Source: Endozoicomonas sp. GU-1
GTDB lineage: Bacteria > Pseudomonadota > Gammaproteobacteria > Pseudomonadales > Endozoicomonadaceae
Assembly: GCF_027366395.1 (NCBI RefSeq)
Contig: NZ_CP114771.1
Location: 4,712,001-4,776,000, forward strand
Reading direction: 5' to 3'
DNA length: 64,000 nt
In this document: in pieces, positions 25,025 to 33,627 of the stretch
Numbering within the stretch: position 1 is the stretch's first letter
Layout: each line of letters starts with the position of its first letter
Position numbers and translations under genes: made by a program
Notes under the pieces: generated by a model
The model's input: only the letters and a program-made list of their open reading frames with translations
Databases searched by the model: none
Told to the model about the DNA's origin: nothing

Positions 25025-28000
25025 ATGCAGTCACCTTCCTCCTCAGTAACCGCAGACACGGCATCCCCGTTAACAGCCACTGAAGCCGGAAGGCACCGGC
25101 CAGCAGACAGCCGAAAACAAGAAAGAAAGCGACCCATGTCAGGTTACCAGGTGGAACAGACAACAACGGGCACTGGAACATTTCCACCGCATCAACTGCA
25201 ATCTGAATCCGGGCCCATCCCACCCATAAAGCGCAGGCGTGTTACTGACAACAGCAGGCGTATTGTGTGTTCTGCAACTTCGCTACCTGCTAATCCGGAG
25301 CCAATGGAGACCGAACCGGCCATGCCTGCTGACCCAGCTTCCAGGCTTCCGGGAGTGATCAGTTTCCTATCAAGAAATCTGCCAACAGTCAGCGACAACA
25401 GCCTATTAACTGGCAATGAACATACCTCAGCGATGGTGCAGGTCATGCCTGAACCAATGAAGGATGTACCCCTCACTACAGAAATTAACAGTGAAACATC
25501 AATTTCAGAATTTTCTGTAAGCCAGCAAAATGAACTGCGAACACATTTAAATAATCAAGAAATTCAAGCAATATTAAAGAATGCCGGGACTCTTCTGAAA
25601 AACCTCAAAGACAGGAAAATCCAGTTAACGCGAGACAGGGGAAAGCCGCCCGCACATTCCCTCTTTTCCAAGTTAAAAAACTTCAGCATTGTCAAAGATT
25701 CTCAGACTTTCAAAGGCTATTTTGCCAAGGCCAACACGTTCTTTTTAGCTGTCAATCCGCAGCAGATTACCAATACCAGCTGCCTTACCAGCATGCTCAA
25801 TTCGAAGACTCAGATAAAAAAGTTTGCAGAAGAAAGCGAGGAAAATATTCAGGCGGTTGCTGCTAACCCATGCTTGAAACAGATTGCCTCCATGTGTAAT
25901 GGCAAAGGCTTGCCCGACAAAGCGGAGGTGGAAGCGCTCAAAGCGTGGGAGTGCTGGAAGGTGAACGGCGAATTCAGCCCGGAACTGCTGCGGGCCTTTT
26001 CCTCCATGTGTCATGGCAAAGGCTTGCCCAACAAAGCGAAGGTGGAGGCGCTCAAAGCGTGGGAGTGCTGGAAGGTGAACGGCGAATTCAGCCTGGAACT
26101 GCTGCGGGCCTTTTCCTCCATGATGAGCAGTAGGGGCTTGCCCGACAAAGCAAAGGTGGAAGCACTCAAAGCGTGGGAGTGCTGGAAGGTGAACGGCGAA
26201 TTCAGCCTGGAACTTCTGCGGGCCTTTTCCTCCATGTGTAACGGCAAAGGCTTGCCCGACAAAGCGAAGGTGGAAGCGCTCAAAGCGTGGGAGTGCTGGA
26301 AGGTGAACGGCGAATTCAGCCTGGAACTGCTGCGGGCCTTTTCCTCCATATGTAATGGCAAAGGCTTGCCCGACAAAGCAAAGGTGGAAGCGTTCGTGGC
26401 GTGGGAGTGCTGGAAGGTGAACGGCGAATTCAGCCTGGAACTGCTGCGGGCCTTTTCCTCCATGATGAGCAGTAGGGGCTTGCCCGACAAAGCGAAGGTG
26501 GAAGCGTTCGTGGCGTGGGAGTGCTGGAAGGTGAACGGCGAATTCAGCCTGGAACTGCTGCGGGCCTTTTCCTCCATGATGAGCAGTAGGGGCTTGCCCG
26601 ACAAAGCGGAGGTGGAAGCGCTCAAAGCATGGGAGTGCTGGAAGGTGAACGGCGAATTCAGCCTGGAACTGCTGCGGGCCTTTTCCTCCATGTGTCATGG
26701 CAAAGGCTTGCCCGACCAAGCGAAGGTGGAAGCGCTCAAAGCGTGGGAGTGCTGGAAGGTGAACGGCGAATTCAGCCTGGAACTGCTGCGGGCCTTTTCC
26801 TCCATGTGTCATGGCAAAGGCTTGCCCGACAAAGCAAAGGTGGAAGCGCTCAAAGCGTGGGAGTGCTGGAAGGTGAACGGCGAATTCAGCCTGGAACTGC
26901 TGCGGGTCTGTTCCTCCATGTGTCATGGCAAAGGCTTGCCCGACAAAGCGAAGGTGGAAGCGCTCAAAGCGTGGGAGTGCTGGAAGGTGAACGGCGAATT
27001 CAGCCCGGAACTGCTGCGGGCCTTTTCCTCCATGATGAGCAGTAGGGGCTTGCCCGACAAAGCGAAGGTGGAAGCGCTCAAAGCGTGGGAGTGCTGGAAG
27101 GTGAACGGCGAATTCAGCCTGGAACTACTGCAGGCCTTTTCCTCCATGTGTCATGGCAAAGGCTTGCCCGACAAAGCCAAGGTGGAAGCGTTCGTGCAAT
27201 GGCTACCCTTGGATGAAAATAAGAATATTCTGAAACTTTCTTGCCGAATATTTGCCAGTTTTGGTTTGCCATCAGCAGAAAAACTGACTGAAAATGAGAA
27301 AACACTTCGCCAATGTCTTAATCAGCATGGTTGTACCACTGAACATGGAGACGATAATAGTGACGAAGATCTTTTAGAATCGAGTCAAATGAAAGCTCTG
27401 GCTCTGTTCTTCTCCGGGCCCGCAACATGGCGCATGAAAATTGCCGAATTCCAACAATATCTGGCTGCCCACAAGTGTCCTCGACATGACAGAGTGGCTG
27501 TTCGTGCTGCGCTGAAATCATTGCTACCGATATTGGCTATCCATGGAGGAACTGGTATCCACTTCTGGATGGAAAAATATCGTGAAAATCCACGCTGCAA
27601 AGGAGTACTCACTCAGGCATTAGCCATTCCTGCACCACTGGCTTTAACAAAATTTGCACTAACGCAACTCTCTGAATCTGAGATGCAGGAATACCTTGAA
27701 CTGTGCAGAAACCTGAAGCCAGCCCCGACTCAGGAACAGTGGTATGCATTAAAACCACTTTGCCAACAGCTTGGCCAGCGATTTGACTTCATGCAATCTA
27801 AACGCACGATGCTGGAGATTCTCTGGCAACAGTCAGAAAATAACCGCTCAAAATACGCGGATAAGATGGATGAGCTATTCAAAACCTTGCCCACCATCTC
27901 ACAGTGGCGCGGGTTACATCGGGTGTTTGGACAACACAAAATGCAGCAATTCATGGATGCCTGTCTTGACTATCAGGCTACCCCTGAAACCGCTCCTGAT

Positions 28001-29116
28001 GTCACGATTCAGCAACGGTTGCTGGAAGGAATGCTGCTCACCAACCACTCTCTACCTGAACCAGAGAAAATACCGGATCTCTGCTTTTCAAAGCGAGTGG
28101 CAACAGATGATAAAAGAGGGGTGATGGTCGGTGGTGATCCCGCCATGTCGGGCCAGGAATGCCTGTGGCACTTTATCACGGCCATGTTAATTGAGCTTGA
28201 ACAAACAGAATATCAATTCAAGAATCAAAGACTAACCGTTTTGCCAGACGATGGCGATCCGGTGGTACTCCAAAATCCAGAGTTTACCCTCAGAGATACC
28301 GGCTTTGTTATAAAGAACTGGACATTGCAACAGTTAACCGCCTTTTTCAAGGCAACCGAGTTCACAGAACAATGGTATAAAAAGCCTCAGGACAAGCGCG
28401 ATCTCTATGCGATCAGGCTTGAGGCAAAATTAGCCCAAATGCAAGCGAGAACCAAAGAGCCCAAGAAAGCCGAGCCTAAAAAAATACCACACCTGGTGGC
28501 ACCCTCTCTGATTATTAGACTAATCAATTGCCATAAACCATTAAAGCCTGCGGTCTGGTCATCTCTTGAACACTATGCCAGCAGCGGCCAGCTAAACGCC
28601 CGTTTATGCACGGCACTCGGCCCGGTTATCAAAGATGATAAAGACGGCATTGTTCCAGACCTCGTTAAGAAAGCGGTGGTTGCAAAGTTGGAACAGATTG
28701 AGGCAGCAAAAACGCCAGTAGTAACATCAATCCCTCAGCAAGGACTTCCAGCAAGGGCAAGCATACCGACTCAAGGGAACCAGGTTGCCAACCGTCGCAT
28801 TCAAGGGCCGCTATCTGACTTTGACGCGGCAATGGAAGCTCTGGATCGTTTTCGCGAATTGGGAAATGCAGAACTTGAACTGCTGGAACCCCACCGAAGC
28901 CGAATGACTTCTGTTGAATTAAGCACTGCTATCTGCAAAATGAGCTACGCAGTGGATTCAGAAACACGGAAAGAATGGCATGAAGCCAGCGAGAAAAGGA
29001 GAATAGACCCACTTGGGCTTGATGAAATAGTGGAATGGGATTTGGATTCATTGGCGACAGAGTCAGAACTGGTCAACAACGATGACTGGATGGAAGAGTT
29101 CCTGCAAGGGCTGTGA
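25025..29116 (+). CDS. Large 38-residue-repeat protein, copy 2 (putative effector, function unknown)
   Basis: Paralogue of the 20501 gene, 1363 residues, with the same domain order. It has the Ser/Thr-rich N-terminus with IKRRRV, eleven full repeats plus a partial twelfth, the helical C-terminal region and an acidic DDWMEEFLQGL tail. Outside the repeats the two proteins differ by scattered substitutions only, so the duplication is recent. The order of repeat variants is different from copy 1, and this copy has changes of its own (AFS to VCS in unit 9, LRAFS to LQAFS in unit 11, GLPD to GLPN in unit 2). Selection or recombination in the array is possible. Function is unknown. Confidence 0.8.
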   Translation: MQSPSSSVTADTASPLTATEAGRHRPADSRKQERKRPMSGYQVEQTTTGTGTFPPHQLQSESGPIPPIKRRRVTDNSRRIVCSATSLPANPEPMETEPAMPADPASRLPGVISFLSRNLPTVSDNSLLTGNEHTSAMVQVMPEPMKDVPLTTEINSETSISEFSVSQQNELRTHLNNQEIQAILKNAGTLLKNLKDRKIQLTRDRGKPPAHSLFSKLKNFSIVKDSQTFKGYFAKANTFFLAVNPQQITNTSCLTSMLNSKTQIKKFAEESEENIQAVAANPCLKQIASMCNGKGLPDKAEVEALKAWECWKVNGEFSPELLRAFSSMCHGKGLPNKAKVEALKAWECWKVNGEFSLELLRAFSSMMSSRGLPDKAKVEALKAWECWKVNGEFSLELLRAFSSMCNGKGLPDKAKVEALKAWECWKVNGEFSLELLRAFSSICNGKGLPDKAKVEAFVAWECWKVNGEFSLELLRAFSSMMSSRGLPDKAKVEAFVAWECWKVNGEFSLELLRAFSSMMSSRGLPDKAEVEALKAWECWKVNGEFSLELLRAFSSMCHGKGLPDQAKVEALKAWECWKVNGEFSLELLRAFSSMCHGKGLPDKAKVEALKAWECWKVNGEFSLELLRVCSSMCHGKGLPDKAKVEALKAWECWKVNGEFSPELLRAFSSMMSSRGLPDKAKVEALKAWECWKVNGEFSLELLQAFSSMCHGKGLPDKAKVEAFVQWLPLDENKNILKLSCRIFASFGLPSAEKLTENEKTLRQCLNQHGCTTEHGDDNSDEDLLESSQMKALALFFSGPATWRMKIAEFQQYLAAHKCPRHDRVAVRAALKSLLPILAIHGGTGIHFWMEKYRENPRCKGVLTQALAIPAPLALTKFALTQLSESEMQEYLELCRNLKPAPTQEQWYALKPLCQQLGQRFDFMQSKRTMLEILWQQSENNRSKYADKMDELFKTLPTISQWRGLHRVFGQHKMQQFMDACLDYQATPETAPDVTIQQRLLEGMLLTNHSLPEPEKIPDLCFSKRVATDDKRGVMVGGDPAMSGQECLWHFITAMLIELEQTEYQFKNQRLTVLPDDGDPVVLQNPEFTLRDTGFVIKNWTLQQLTAFFKATEFTEQWYKKPQDKRDLYAIRLEAKLAQMQARTKEPKKAEPKKIPHLVAPSLIIRLINCHKPLKPAVWSSLEHYASSGQLNARLCTALGPVIKDDKDGIVPDLVKKAVVAKLEQIEAAKTPVVTSIPQQGLPARASIPTQGNQVANRRIQGPLSDFDAAMEALDRFRELGNAELELLEPHRSRMTSVELSTAICKMSYAVDSETRKEWHEASEKRRIDPLGLDEIVEWDLDSLATESELVNNDDWMEEFLQGL
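25889..27202 (+). repeat. 114-bp tandem repeat array in copy 2 (11 full units plus partial)
   Basis: Eleven 114-bp units (25889-27142) and a partial twelfth. Unit order at codons 3-6/17-18: CNGK/LK, CHGK/LK, MSSR/LK, CNGK/LK, CNGK/FV, MSSR/FV, MSSR/LK, CHGK/LK, CHGK/LK, CHGK/LK, MSSR/LK, CHGK/FV. The vocabulary is that of copy 1 apart from MSTR and CQGK, which do not occur. Confidence 0.97.
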
Positions 29117-29281
29117 TATGCATTAAGAAGGTCTTGAAACTGTTGAGACTGCATAACAGAATCTCCCATTTCAGGGCTTTACGACAGTTTAGACTCATCA
29201 ACCCTTAAGGGAAACATAGCCTCCTACAAGGATAAACCAGTTGCCCTGACACAAGCATTTTACGGTTAAAATGGCAACATA

Positions 29282-29303
29282 CGCAGGTTAAATTGGCGCT
29301 TAC
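29282..29303. repeat. IS66-like terminal sequence, right of the paralogous pair
   Basis: Ends in TTAAATTGGCGCTTAC, whose inverse begins GTAAGCG as in IS66-family ends. It is in the same orientation as the copy at 20417-20438, which is unusual for the two ends of one element and suggests two right ends, or a duplication. Confidence 0.45.
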
Positions 29304-29389
29304 CCCGGAACCGTCCCTTACAGTTATCCTCTTTATTGGCTTTTCAGGCTGATTTCTTAGTTGTAGACTCGAGGATTCAGGGAATAATA

Positions 29390-29414
29390 AGAAGAGGGCC
29401 GAAGACCTCTTTTT
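29390..29414. terminator. Hairpin 3' of the small secreted protein gene
   Basis: AGAGG and CCTCT pair across GCCGAAGA, followed on the plus strand by TTTTT. On the minus strand it lies just after the stop of the 29418-29726 gene and ends in a weaker TCTT, so it could act in both directions. Confidence 0.4.
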
Positions 29415-29417
29415 ATA

Positions 29418-29726
29418 CTACCAGATGATATCGTTACAAGTCTTGATAGCATCTTTCCGTTGTTCGCGGGACATTTCCTTAGGCTTCTTACGGAAGCCAA
29501 ATTTGTTGGATACAACGGCCCAGTTCAAGGCCGCCTTATCACCGGCGAAGTTATGGTAGTAATCATCCGCCTTGGACTTGAAGATAGCCGACAGGAGGGG
29601 GTTATCCTCCAGTTTGGCAATCTCCACGCACGAACGAACGCGGGTGTAGAGAGCCTTCTCAAGGCGAGGCGCATCCGCCATAGCCGTGGATGATACAAGT
29701 AGCGCAGCGATAATAAGCTTTTTCAT
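29418..29726 (-). CDS. Small secreted protein of unknown function
   Basis: A 102-residue product with a clear Sec signal peptide (MKKLIIAALLVSSTAMADA, cleavage expected after Ala-Met-Ala or Ala-Asp-Ala). The mature part of about 83 residues is helical and basic, with two Cys (CVEIAKLEDN and ...KTCNDIIW) that could form one disulfide in the periplasm. I do not recognise the family. It starts with ATG at 29726, with AGGAGC eight bases upstream. It is in the accessory island beside fliJ and is not part of the flagellar set. Confidence 0.65.
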   Translation of the reverse strand: MKKLIIAALLVSSTAMADAPRLEKALYTRVRSCVEIAKLEDNPLLSAIFKSKADDYYHNFAGDKAALNWAVVSNKFGFRKKPKEMSREQRKDAIKTCNDIIW

Positions 29727-29859
29727 TTAAAGCTCCTTAATAAGTTTGATAAGACGGTCGAAACCTTCGTTATTCTTGAATTGCTCCAGAACCAATAAAA
29801 ATCCCTCGTCATTTTATAGGATGAAAATTCAAACGAAATAAGTTGTAATACCAATAATA

Positions 29860-29896
29860 AAAAAAGAAACCCAAAGATTTTAAAGCCACGACAATC
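29860..29896. repeat. Right copy of imperfect direct repeat flanking the island
   Basis: AAAAAAGAAACCCAAAGATTT then TAAAGCCACGACAATCG. It matches the left copy at 19961-20002 with a few substitutions and a short gap, in the same orientation. It lies about 100 bp from the 3' end of fliJ. Confidence 0.6.
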
Positions 29897-29997
29897 GTAT
29901 TGGGTTCGCTAAAAGTTCACTGTCTATTTCAGGATAACACCCGACTCAGACTCACTCTGGAGGTTTCCTGTCAGTTGGAAAAAAGCTGACTTGGGCA

Positions 29998-30348
29998 TTA
30001 TTTGTACCGCTGGTGCAATCGTTCAAGTCGCTGCATTTTCACCGTTATCTCTGTCGATAGAGCCCTGGTGGTGTCGATCTGTCGTGAACGTGCCTCAATG
30101 CAAAGCTGCCAGCTATTCAGCAATTGCCAATGAAACATTGCCCGATTGATGACTTGTATGCCCGTATAGTGTGACCCGGTTTGAATGTTTTGGGCCACTG
30201 TCGCACTGCCTGCCGTATCCAGTGTTTCGATTAATCGATTATGTTTTTCCAGTACTGCAAGCTGACGACGGATAGCACTCAGTCGCTGTTGATGTTGCAG
30301 CTCTTCAAGATGGAGCAGGCGGTTAATCAGTTTTTTGCGGATGGCCAT
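29998..30348 (-). CDS. fliJ: Flagellar export protein FliJ, set A
   Basis: FliJ is the coiled-coil stalk of the export ATPase. This 116-residue protein is rich in Leu, Gln, Glu and Arg with long helices (LINRLLHLEELQHQQRLSAIRRQLAVLEKHN), as in the family, though somewhat shorter than the usual 140-150. It overlaps the end of fliI by 26 bp. It is the last gene of the leftward fliE-J group. Sequence alone is weak evidence; order and the set B counterpart support it. Confidence 0.75.
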   Translation of the reverse strand: MAIRKKLINRLLHLEELQHQQRLSAIRRQLAVLEKHNRLIETLDTAGSATVAQNIQTGSHYTGIQVINRAMFHWQLLNSWQLCIEARSRQIDTTRALSTEITVKMQRLERLHQRYK

Positions 30349-31741
30349 GACGAAGTCCGGAAATTAACGCTTTTAACTGCTGAACGCTGTCTTCCAGCGT
30401 CTCTCGCTCCTTGATATTTTGCTGCAAATAGCCGAGCATACCCGGCTCTGCAGCCATGGCCATATCCATATCAGCGTCATTACCCGGTTGATAGACGCCC
30501 AGTAATTTTAATTCACTCCCTTCACGGGCTTTTTCTAATAATCGTCGGAAGGTCAACGACATCTTGAGGTGCTCTTCGGATACGGATTGCGTCATCGTCC
30601 GGCTGATGGAGGTCACCACGTCAATGGCTGGATAGTGTCCGGAGATTGCTAGAGCATGGCTGAGTACCAAGTGGCCGTCCAGGATCGCCCTGGCGGATTC
30701 ACCAATGGGGTCCGTATCTTGTTCCCCTTCCGTCAGAACGGTGTAAAAGGCCGTTAATGAACCACTTGATTGATAGCCATTGCCAGCCCTCTCAACTAAC
30801 CGGGCAATCCTGTTAAAGACTGAGGGTGGGTATCCCCTGGCTGCAGGTGGCTCACCGGTAGCCAGGGCAACCTCCCGGCGGGCCTGGGCATAGCGGGTCA
30901 GGGAGTCCATTAATAAGAGGGTATGATGTCCGGTATCCCGATAGTACTCGGCAATACGGTGTGCCACCAGCGCGGCTCGCAGCCGCATGACCGGTGAATG
31001 GTCGGCAGGGGCGGCAACAACAACGGAGCGCTGAAGACAGTGGTCATTGATATTCTGGCGGATAAAATCGCCAACCTCTCGCCCTCTTTCGCCAATCATG
31101 GCCAGTACCACAATATCGGCGCTGGTATTTCTGGCAATCATGCCCAGCAGTGTACTTTTGCCTGAGCCGCTCCCGGCAAACAGACCAATACGTTGTCCTC
31201 TGCCAATGGTCAGTAATCCATTAATAGAACGTACACCGACGTCTAATGGTGTGGCAACCGGGGATCGTTGCAGTGGGTTAATAGGAGGACTATGAAGGCG
31301 GATATTAGCGCTGCCTGTGGGCTTTGCCTTGCCGTCCAGTGGTCGGCCGACACCGTCAATAACCCGTCCCAGCAAGGCGTCGCCCACCACAATGGATGAA
31401 TTATCCCCCATCGATGTGACTTTCGCGCCGGGGGATAACCCGTCATGGTAGTCAATCGGCATCAGCAGCAGCGTATTTCTGTCAAAGCCAACAACCTCTG
31501 CTTCTACAGTAAGACCATCACTGCCCTGAACCAGGCACCGCTGACCGGTCTGCATCCTGCAGCCCGCCACCTCCATAATCAGTCCGGCTGCCTTGATCAA
31601 CTGACCGGACGAGCGCTGAGGTGTCAACATGGAGACCTGTTCTCCGGCAGACATCAATTGTCGGATCAACCGATCCCAGAGTTCGGTTCTGGTATGGTCG
31701 GTTATGTCAACCGGAGGGGAGGGAAGTGATAACAGCGACAC
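30323..31741 (-). CDS. fliI: Flagellar export ATPase FliI, set A
   Basis: ATPase that powers the start of flagellar export, related to F1-ATPase beta. In 472 residues the P-loop AGSGSGKST is at 189-197, followed by MIGERGREVGDFI, the Walker B LLLMDSLTRYAQARREVALATGEPP and YPPSVFNRIARLVERAG. The N-terminal 25 residues form the FliH-binding helix region. It overlaps fliJ and follows fliH by 7 bp. Confidence 0.96.
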   Translation of the reverse strand: MSLLSLPSPPVDITDHTRTELWDRLIRQLMSAGEQVSMLTPQRSSGQLIKAAGLIMEVAGCRMQTGQRCLVQGSDGLTVEAEVVGFDRNTLLLMPIDYHDGLSPGAKVTSMGDNSSIVVGDALLGRVIDGVGRPLDGKAKPTGSANIRLHSPPINPLQRSPVATPLDVGVRSINGLLTIGRGQRIGLFAGSGSGKSTLLGMIARNTSADIVVLAMIGERGREVGDFIRQNINDHCLQRSVVVAAPADHSPVMRLRAALVAHRIAEYYRDTGHHTLLLMDSLTRYAQARREVALATGEPPAARGYPPSVFNRIARLVERAGNGYQSSGSLTAFYTVLTEGEQDTDPIGESARAILDGHLVLSHALAISGHYPAIDVVTSISRTMTQSVSEEHLKMSLTFRRLLEKAREGSELKLLGVYQPGNDADMDMAMAAEPGMLGYLQQNIKERETLEDSVQQLKALISGLRHGHPQKTD

Positions 31742-31748
31742 GATGGCA

Positions 31749-32585
31749 TCAACTGTCCATTATTAATTGTTCATGCACAGTATCAATGCAGGCCGTAACA
31801 CGACTTTCCACCGTGGCATCAACATCGCCAAGATCGGTAACCAGACGACATCCGCCTGATGTTAGAGCGTGATCCTCCTGAATAGACCAGCCCTCGGGTA
31901 ACTGTTTGATGATCGGGTCTATCAGAGGACGATCCACAGGATTGATCACCAGTTGCCCCCCTTTAATGTCCGGAAGCATGGACATAGAGTCGGTAATCAG
32001 TTGATGCATTGACGCTCGCGAGGTCGCCAGTTCATGGTTGACTACCTGCCTGACCACTTTGCTGATCAGTTCGATCAGCGGTTGGCCTAAATGCAGCAGG
32101 GTTGATTGATGCAGGTTGTACAACTCATTCCAGAGGCTATTCATCAGAGCCAGCCATTGCTCCGCGCTGGCTTTCTGCTCCATCTGTGATTCATGCATTC
32201 CAGCCAGGTGTCCGGCCTCAAAACCCTTCTGATAGCCTTCCTGATAGCCGTCCTGAAAGCCACGTTGCTGACCTTCAGCATACCCGATGTCTTCTGCTTT
32301 ACGACGATGGTCAATGTGCCGTTGCCGGGCTCTTCGAACAATCTCCCGCAGCATTTGAAAGTTAATACCGGTCGGTGGTTGCGCAGGCTTCTTTTGCCCG
32401 GTGCATTGGTCCTGTTGATAAGCTGACGGTGGGAACTGGTAGCGATGGACACAATGCTGTTCAGGCGCTGAGAGTTCCTTTCCTGGCCAGCCGGAATCCG
32501 ATGGAGTGGGCCCATCAGCACGGGTTTTATTCCAGCCAGCACTTTGTATTTCAGTACTTTGTCTGCATGCTGTGGTCTTTATCAT
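31749..32585 (-). CDS. fliH: Flagellar export regulator FliH, set A
   Basis: FliH holds FliI and docks it at the C-ring. The 278-residue protein has a variable polar N-terminus, the glycine-zipper helix typical of FliH (AEGQQRGFQDGYQEGYQKGFEAG, GxxxG repeats at about 105-135) and a C-terminal domain (LIELISKVVRQVVNHEL, then VINPVDRPLIDPII) that binds FliI. It is intact here, unlike the set B counterpart. Confidence 0.88.
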   Translation of the reverse strand: MIKTTACRQSTEIQSAGWNKTRADGPTPSDSGWPGKELSAPEQHCVHRYQFPPSAYQQDQCTGQKKPAQPPTGINFQMLREIVRRARQRHIDHRRKAEDIGYAEGQQRGFQDGYQEGYQKGFEAGHLAGMHESQMEQKASAEQWLALMNSLWNELYNLHQSTLLHLGQPLIELISKVVRQVVNHELATSRASMHQLITDSMSMLPDIKGGQLVINPVDRPLIDPIIKQLPEGWSIQEDHALTSGGCRLVTDLGDVDATVESRVTACIDTVHEQLIMDS

Positions 32586-32589
32586 CGGG

Positions 32590-33627
32590 TTACTCCAGCA
32601 TTACTTCATTGCCACGGAGCATTTCAATCTCTCCGCTTTTCAACAGATCATCCATCACCTGTACCACTCTACGCCTCGCCTTTATGACCTTACTCTGTGG
32701 AACGGCTCCCAATACCGCTAATTCCTCCTGCAGGTAGTTAGCCGCTCTTTTGCTCATGGACTGGTAAATATGATGACGAACTACCTCCGTTTCCCCTTTA
32801 AGCGCCATGGCTAAATCCGCTGGATCAACCCTGGCAACCAACCTGGCAATGTTCTCCATTGAAAGATCAGTGACCTGGGCAAATACCAGCATTTGTTCTT
32901 CTATTCGCAACGCTATGGCGCTGTCAGATTGCTTCAGCTTGAAAAGCACCTGTTCCTTTGCTTCAGTATCAAAAAGATTCAGAATGTTAGCGACCTGCTG
33001 TTCACCATTAACGGGCAGCAGGTGATTAATCGCCTGTTCATTAAGAAAGGATTGCAGAAAGGTGACAATGGCCTGCAAAGATGCCTGGGACAAGCTGCTA
33101 ATATGGGCAATCCTTTCCAGAATACCCTGCACTCGTTCCTGGGGAAGCAGGTTAATGACATCCGAGGCCTGATCCGATTGCAGGCAGGACAGCACGGCTG
33201 CCTGAAACTGTTCCGGCTCATCTCTGATCATGGCAGCCAGAAGCTCCGGCTTCATTAACTGCAACCCGGTCAGCGGCTCCCGGTGGCTGCCAGGAGGATT
33301 TACCAGACAGATAGCCTGTTCTTTACCCAATGCCTTTTGCAGGACCTGCCGCATCTGGATCTGATAATCACCTAACAATAGGCTGACATTGGCATAAGAC
33401 TGCTCAAACTGATTCAACATCATAATCAGCTGATCACGATTCTTTACCCGCATTTTTTCAGAATACTGACTGATAACTCTTATTTCACCGGGTGTGAAAT
33501 GTTTTATCACGTTAGCAGCAGCCTGCTCACCCAGTAATAACAGAAAGACAGCAGCCTCTTCTCCAGAGCCGTAACTACCGGTCAGGCTCTGTGAGCGCTC
33601 AGGCTGCTTTGTTTTTGACTCAGCCAT
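32590..33627 (-). CDS. fliG: Flagellar motor switch protein FliG, set A
   Basis: C-ring component that contacts MotA and produces torque. In 345 residues there are the N-terminal FliF-binding domain (EEAAVFLLLLGEQAAANVIKHF), a middle domain and the C-terminal torque helix (DLAMALKGETEVVRHHIYQSMSKRAANYLQEEL) ending in SGEIEML. The EHPQ-type motif of the middle domain is altered (RDEPEQFQAAVLS). Its start overlaps the fliF stop by 8 bp. Confidence 0.92.
   Translation of the reverse strand: MAESKTKQPERSQSLTGSYGSGEEAAVFLLLLGEQAAANVIKHFTPGEIRVISQYSEKMRVKNRDQLIMMLNQFEQSYANVSLLLGDYQIQMRQVLQKALGKEQAICLVNPPGSHREPLTGLQLMKPELLAAMIRDEPEQFQAAVLSCLQSDQASDVINLLPQERVQGILERIAHISSLSQASLQAIVTFLQSFLNEQAINHLLPVNGEQQVANILNLFDTEAKEQVLFKLKQSDSAIALRIEEQMLVFAQVTDLSMENIARLVARVDPADLAMALKGETEVVRHHIYQSMSKRAANYLQEELAVLGAVPQSKVIKARRRVVQVMDDLLKSGEIEMLRGNEVMLE

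Larger units (their letters stand above)
24963..29124 (+). repeat. Segmental duplication, copy 2 (about 4.16 kb)
   Basis: Second copy of the 20439-24609 block, with the same 5' and 3' edge sequences but different flanks. It is shorter by 9 bp, which removes three codons (Glu-Leu-Asp) from a short repeat close to the protein C-terminus. Confidence 0.9.
29117..29417. other. Non-coding spacer right of the paralogous pair
   Basis: I see no convincing gene here. It starts with the shared edge TATGCATT, contains the IS66-like end at 29282-29303 and finishes with a hairpin after the small minus-strand gene. Confidence 0.6.
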
